Assembly (NCBI GenBank): GCA_017887695.1
Contig: JAGHHM010000122.1
Coordinates: 1-34,829, forward strand
Length of the DNA stretch: 34,829 bases
Source of the DNA: Oscillospiraceae bacterium
GTDB lineage: Bacteria > Bacillota > Clostridia > Oscillospirales > Oscillospiraceae
Direction of reading: 5' to 3'
Shown here: piece after piece, positions 33,252 to 34,829 of the stretch
Numbering within the stretch: the first letter of the stretch is position 1
Layout of the letters: each line of letters begins with the position of its first letter
Notes under the pieces: generated by a model
The model's database searches: none
What the model was told of the DNA's origin: nothing
Seen by the model: only the letters and a program-made list of their open reading frames with translations
Translations under genes and position numbers: made by a program

Positions 33252-34829
33252 GGCGCATTCCTCCTTTCCAGGTGATGAGATAAGCCAGTCCCTCCACGGC
33301 CAGGACGATGACGATGATGACGCTGGCAATGAGGGAGGCCACAGCGTAGTCCCCGGTATATACCGCGTCGAAGAGCTTGAATACCGCCAGCTTTTTTCCG
33401 GGGTTGATGAGGAAAATAATGGCCCCGGCGGTGGTCATGCTGCTGGAGAAGTTGTAGACGAAGCAGCTGAGGAAGGCGGAACGGAGACTGGGAAGGATCA
33501 CATCCCGCAGCACTGCCAGCTGCCCGCCGCCCAGATCCCGGGCGGAGTGCTCCAGAGAGAGGGGCACCTGGGTGAGGGAGGCGGAGCAGATCTTGGTGGC
33601 GGTGGGCAGCTGCTTGAAGAGCATGTTGGCCAGTACAATCACCGCCGTGCCCGTGAGCTTCAGGGGCTCGTGGTTGAAGGCCAGGATGTACCCGATGCCG
33701 AAGCAGGTTCCCGGCAGCATGTAGGGCAGGGTGGCCAGGCAGTCAAAGAAGCTGTGGAAGGGCACCTTCCGCCGTTCCATGTAGTAGGCAAAGAGCATGG
33801 CGAAGAGGGTCCCCACCAGGGACACGATGAGGGCATAGACCACGCTTCGCACCATAGTAGTGGTGTCCAGCCGCCATAACTCCTCCCAGTTGCGCAGGGT
33901 AAAGGAGTAAACTCCCTTGGTGCTTTTGAGAAAGCCGGAGAGAAAAATACAGCCGTACTGGAGAATCATCATAAGGAAAAATAGAAGGCTTACGGCGATA
34001 ATGATGATTCCTACCGCCCCGCACCGGGAAAGGGATAGCTCCAGCCGGCCCTGCCGAGCCCGGCTTCCCTCCGAGAGCTTGTCGGAGCGGCCCATAAGAT
34101 ATCGATAGAGGAAGAAGGCGGCGATGGCAGGGAGGAGAAGGAACATATTCATGGCGGAGGATTTCTCCAGGTCGGAGTAGCCCACCAGCTGAAGATAGAT
34201 CTCCGAGGCAATGGTACTGAATCGTCCGCCAATGATTACCGGAGTGCCGTAGTCCGCCAGGGAGCGGACAAAGGACAGCAGCAGGGACACCAAAATCCCG
34301 GGCCCCATCAGAGGCAGGACAATATCCAGCAAAATGGCGGCGGGCTTTGCGCCCAAATCCCGGGCAGCCTGGAGGCTACCGGTGTCCAGTTTGGTGAGGA
34401 TGCCAATGAGGAGCAGAGCGTTGAGAGGGACAAAGGAGATGCTCTGCATCCAGATGACGCCCCAGCAGTTGTAGGGATCCCAGGTGAGTCCCAGCAGCCG
34501 GTAGGTGATCCAACCCCGACGACCGTAGAGTTGGATATAGGCCAGGGAGGAGACAAAGGGCGGGGATACCATGGTGATGAGGAGAAGGGCCATGCAGGCT
34601 ATCTTTACCCAGCCCTTCCGGGTGGCGATGAAGACAGCAGCGGCAGTGGAGAAAAGAGTGCAGAGAAGGGAGGAGAGAACGCCCACAAAGATACTGTTCC
34701 AAAGGTTCCCGCGGTAGCGCTGCCACACCTCAGCGTAGGCGGCCAGGGAAAAGCCGCCTTCGCCGTCTCCCAGGCTCCGCAGGAGAATACACAGCATAGG
34801 CCACAGGATAAAGAGACACACGGCGCCTA
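33241..34829 (-). CDS. Two-domain ABC permease (FbpB/ThiP/PhnV-like), N-terminus beyond window
   Basis: At least 529 residues with about 12 hydrophobic segments and two EAA loops: ARDLGAKPAAILLDIVLPL and ARDLGGGQLAVLRDVILPS. This internal duplication is typical of FbpB-like permeases for iron(III), thiamine or aminoethylphosphonate. The frame stays open to the right edge; the GTG at 34821 lies within the first helix and is probably not the start. The last codons overlap the ATPase gene. A binding-protein gene is expected to the right. With the PHP protein downstream, an organophosphate or phosphonate is a reasonable guess for the cargo. Confidence 0.88.
   Translation of the reverse strand, partial: GAVCLFILWPMLCILLRSLGDGEGGFSLAAYAEVWQRYRGNLWNSIFVGVLSSLLCTLFSTAAAVFIATRKGWVKIACMALLLITMVSPPFVSSLAYIQLYGRRGWITYRLLGLTWDPYNCWGVIWMQSISFVPLNALLLIGILTKLDTGSLQAARDLGAKPAAILLDIVLPLMGPGILVSLLLSFVRSLADYGTPVIIGGRFSTIASEIYLQLVGYSDLEKSSAMNMFLLLPAIAAFFLYRYLMGRSDKLSEGSRARQGRLELSLSRCGAVGIIIIAVSLLFFLMMILQYGCIFLSGFLKSTKGVYSFTLRNWEELWRLDTTTMVRSVVYALIVSLVGTLFAMLFAYYMERRKVPFHSFFDCLATLPYMLPGTCFGIGYILAFNHEPLKLTGTAVIVLANMLFKQLPTATKICSASLTQVPLSLEHSARDLGGGQLAVLRDVILPSLRSAFLSCFVYNFSSSMTTAGAIIFLINPGKKLAVFKLFDAVYTGDYAVASLIASVIIVIVLAVEGLAYLITWKGGMRRVS

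Noticed and set aside
1..34829. CRISPR arrays, tRNA or rRNA genes, insertion sequences, phage genes
   Set aside because: I saw no regularly spaced repeats, no cloverleaf or rRNA-like sequence, and no transposase, integrase or phage protein among the frames.

Overview
The window looks like a chromosomal segment of a gut-type Firmicute (Clostridia; Oscillospiraceae or Lachnospiraceae would fit). The signs are strong AGGAGG-type ribosome binding sites, an LplB/LplC-type sugar ABC importer with no ATPase of its own, a YesM/YesN-type two-component system, a YesL-family membrane protein and a fairly GC-rich Firmicute codon style. The genus assignment is inference.

Layout, left to right. (1) 1-154: the start of smpB, reading out of the window, with its own promoter and a tandem 25-bp repeat upstream. 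(2) Minus-strand operon 5736->476: two sugar-ABC permeases, a GH13 sucrose-phosphorylase-like enzyme, an Ig-domain esterase and an esterase-D-like hydrolase, closed by a terminator. (3) Divergent plus-strand operon 6043->16808: lipoprotein sugar-binding protein, terminator, MFS transporter, MATE transporter, large two-domain esterase, CE4-like deacetylase, YesL-like protein, uridine-kinase-like P-loop kinase, a second GH13 phosphorylase-like enzyme and a CE1-like esterase. (4) Minus-strand nine-gene operon 27325->16980: a catalytically degenerate alpha/beta hydrolase, two tandem-duplicated esterases, three tandem-duplicated two-domain esterases, an Ig-domain esterase, a LacI-family repressor and a serine (SxxK) esterase. 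(5) Divergent plus-strand genes 27506->31688: sensor kinase, AraC-type response regulator and a frameshifted hydrolase that also lacks its catalytic serine. (6) Minus-strand 34829->31847: an unrelated transporter (two-domain permease, ATPase) plus a PHP-domain phosphoesterase.

Working model (inference): regions 2-5 form one catabolic locus for a heavily acylated sugar, plausibly an acylated sucrose or other alpha-glucoside ester. The lipoprotein and two permeases import the intact ester, powered by a shared ATPase encoded elsewhere. Cytoplasmic esterases remove the acyl groups; none shows a signal peptide. Two GH13 phosphorylases then split the sugar core, the P-loop kinase may phosphorylate a product, and the MFS/MATE pumps may expel released acids. 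Control is dual: the YesMN-like system and the LacI repressor.

The remarkable feature is the number of hydrolases: twelve alpha/beta-hydrolase-fold genes in about 31 kb, ten with an intact nucleophile and two that have lost it. A beta-lactamase-fold esterase and a deacetylase add to these. I know of no described locus with this composition, but I could not search.
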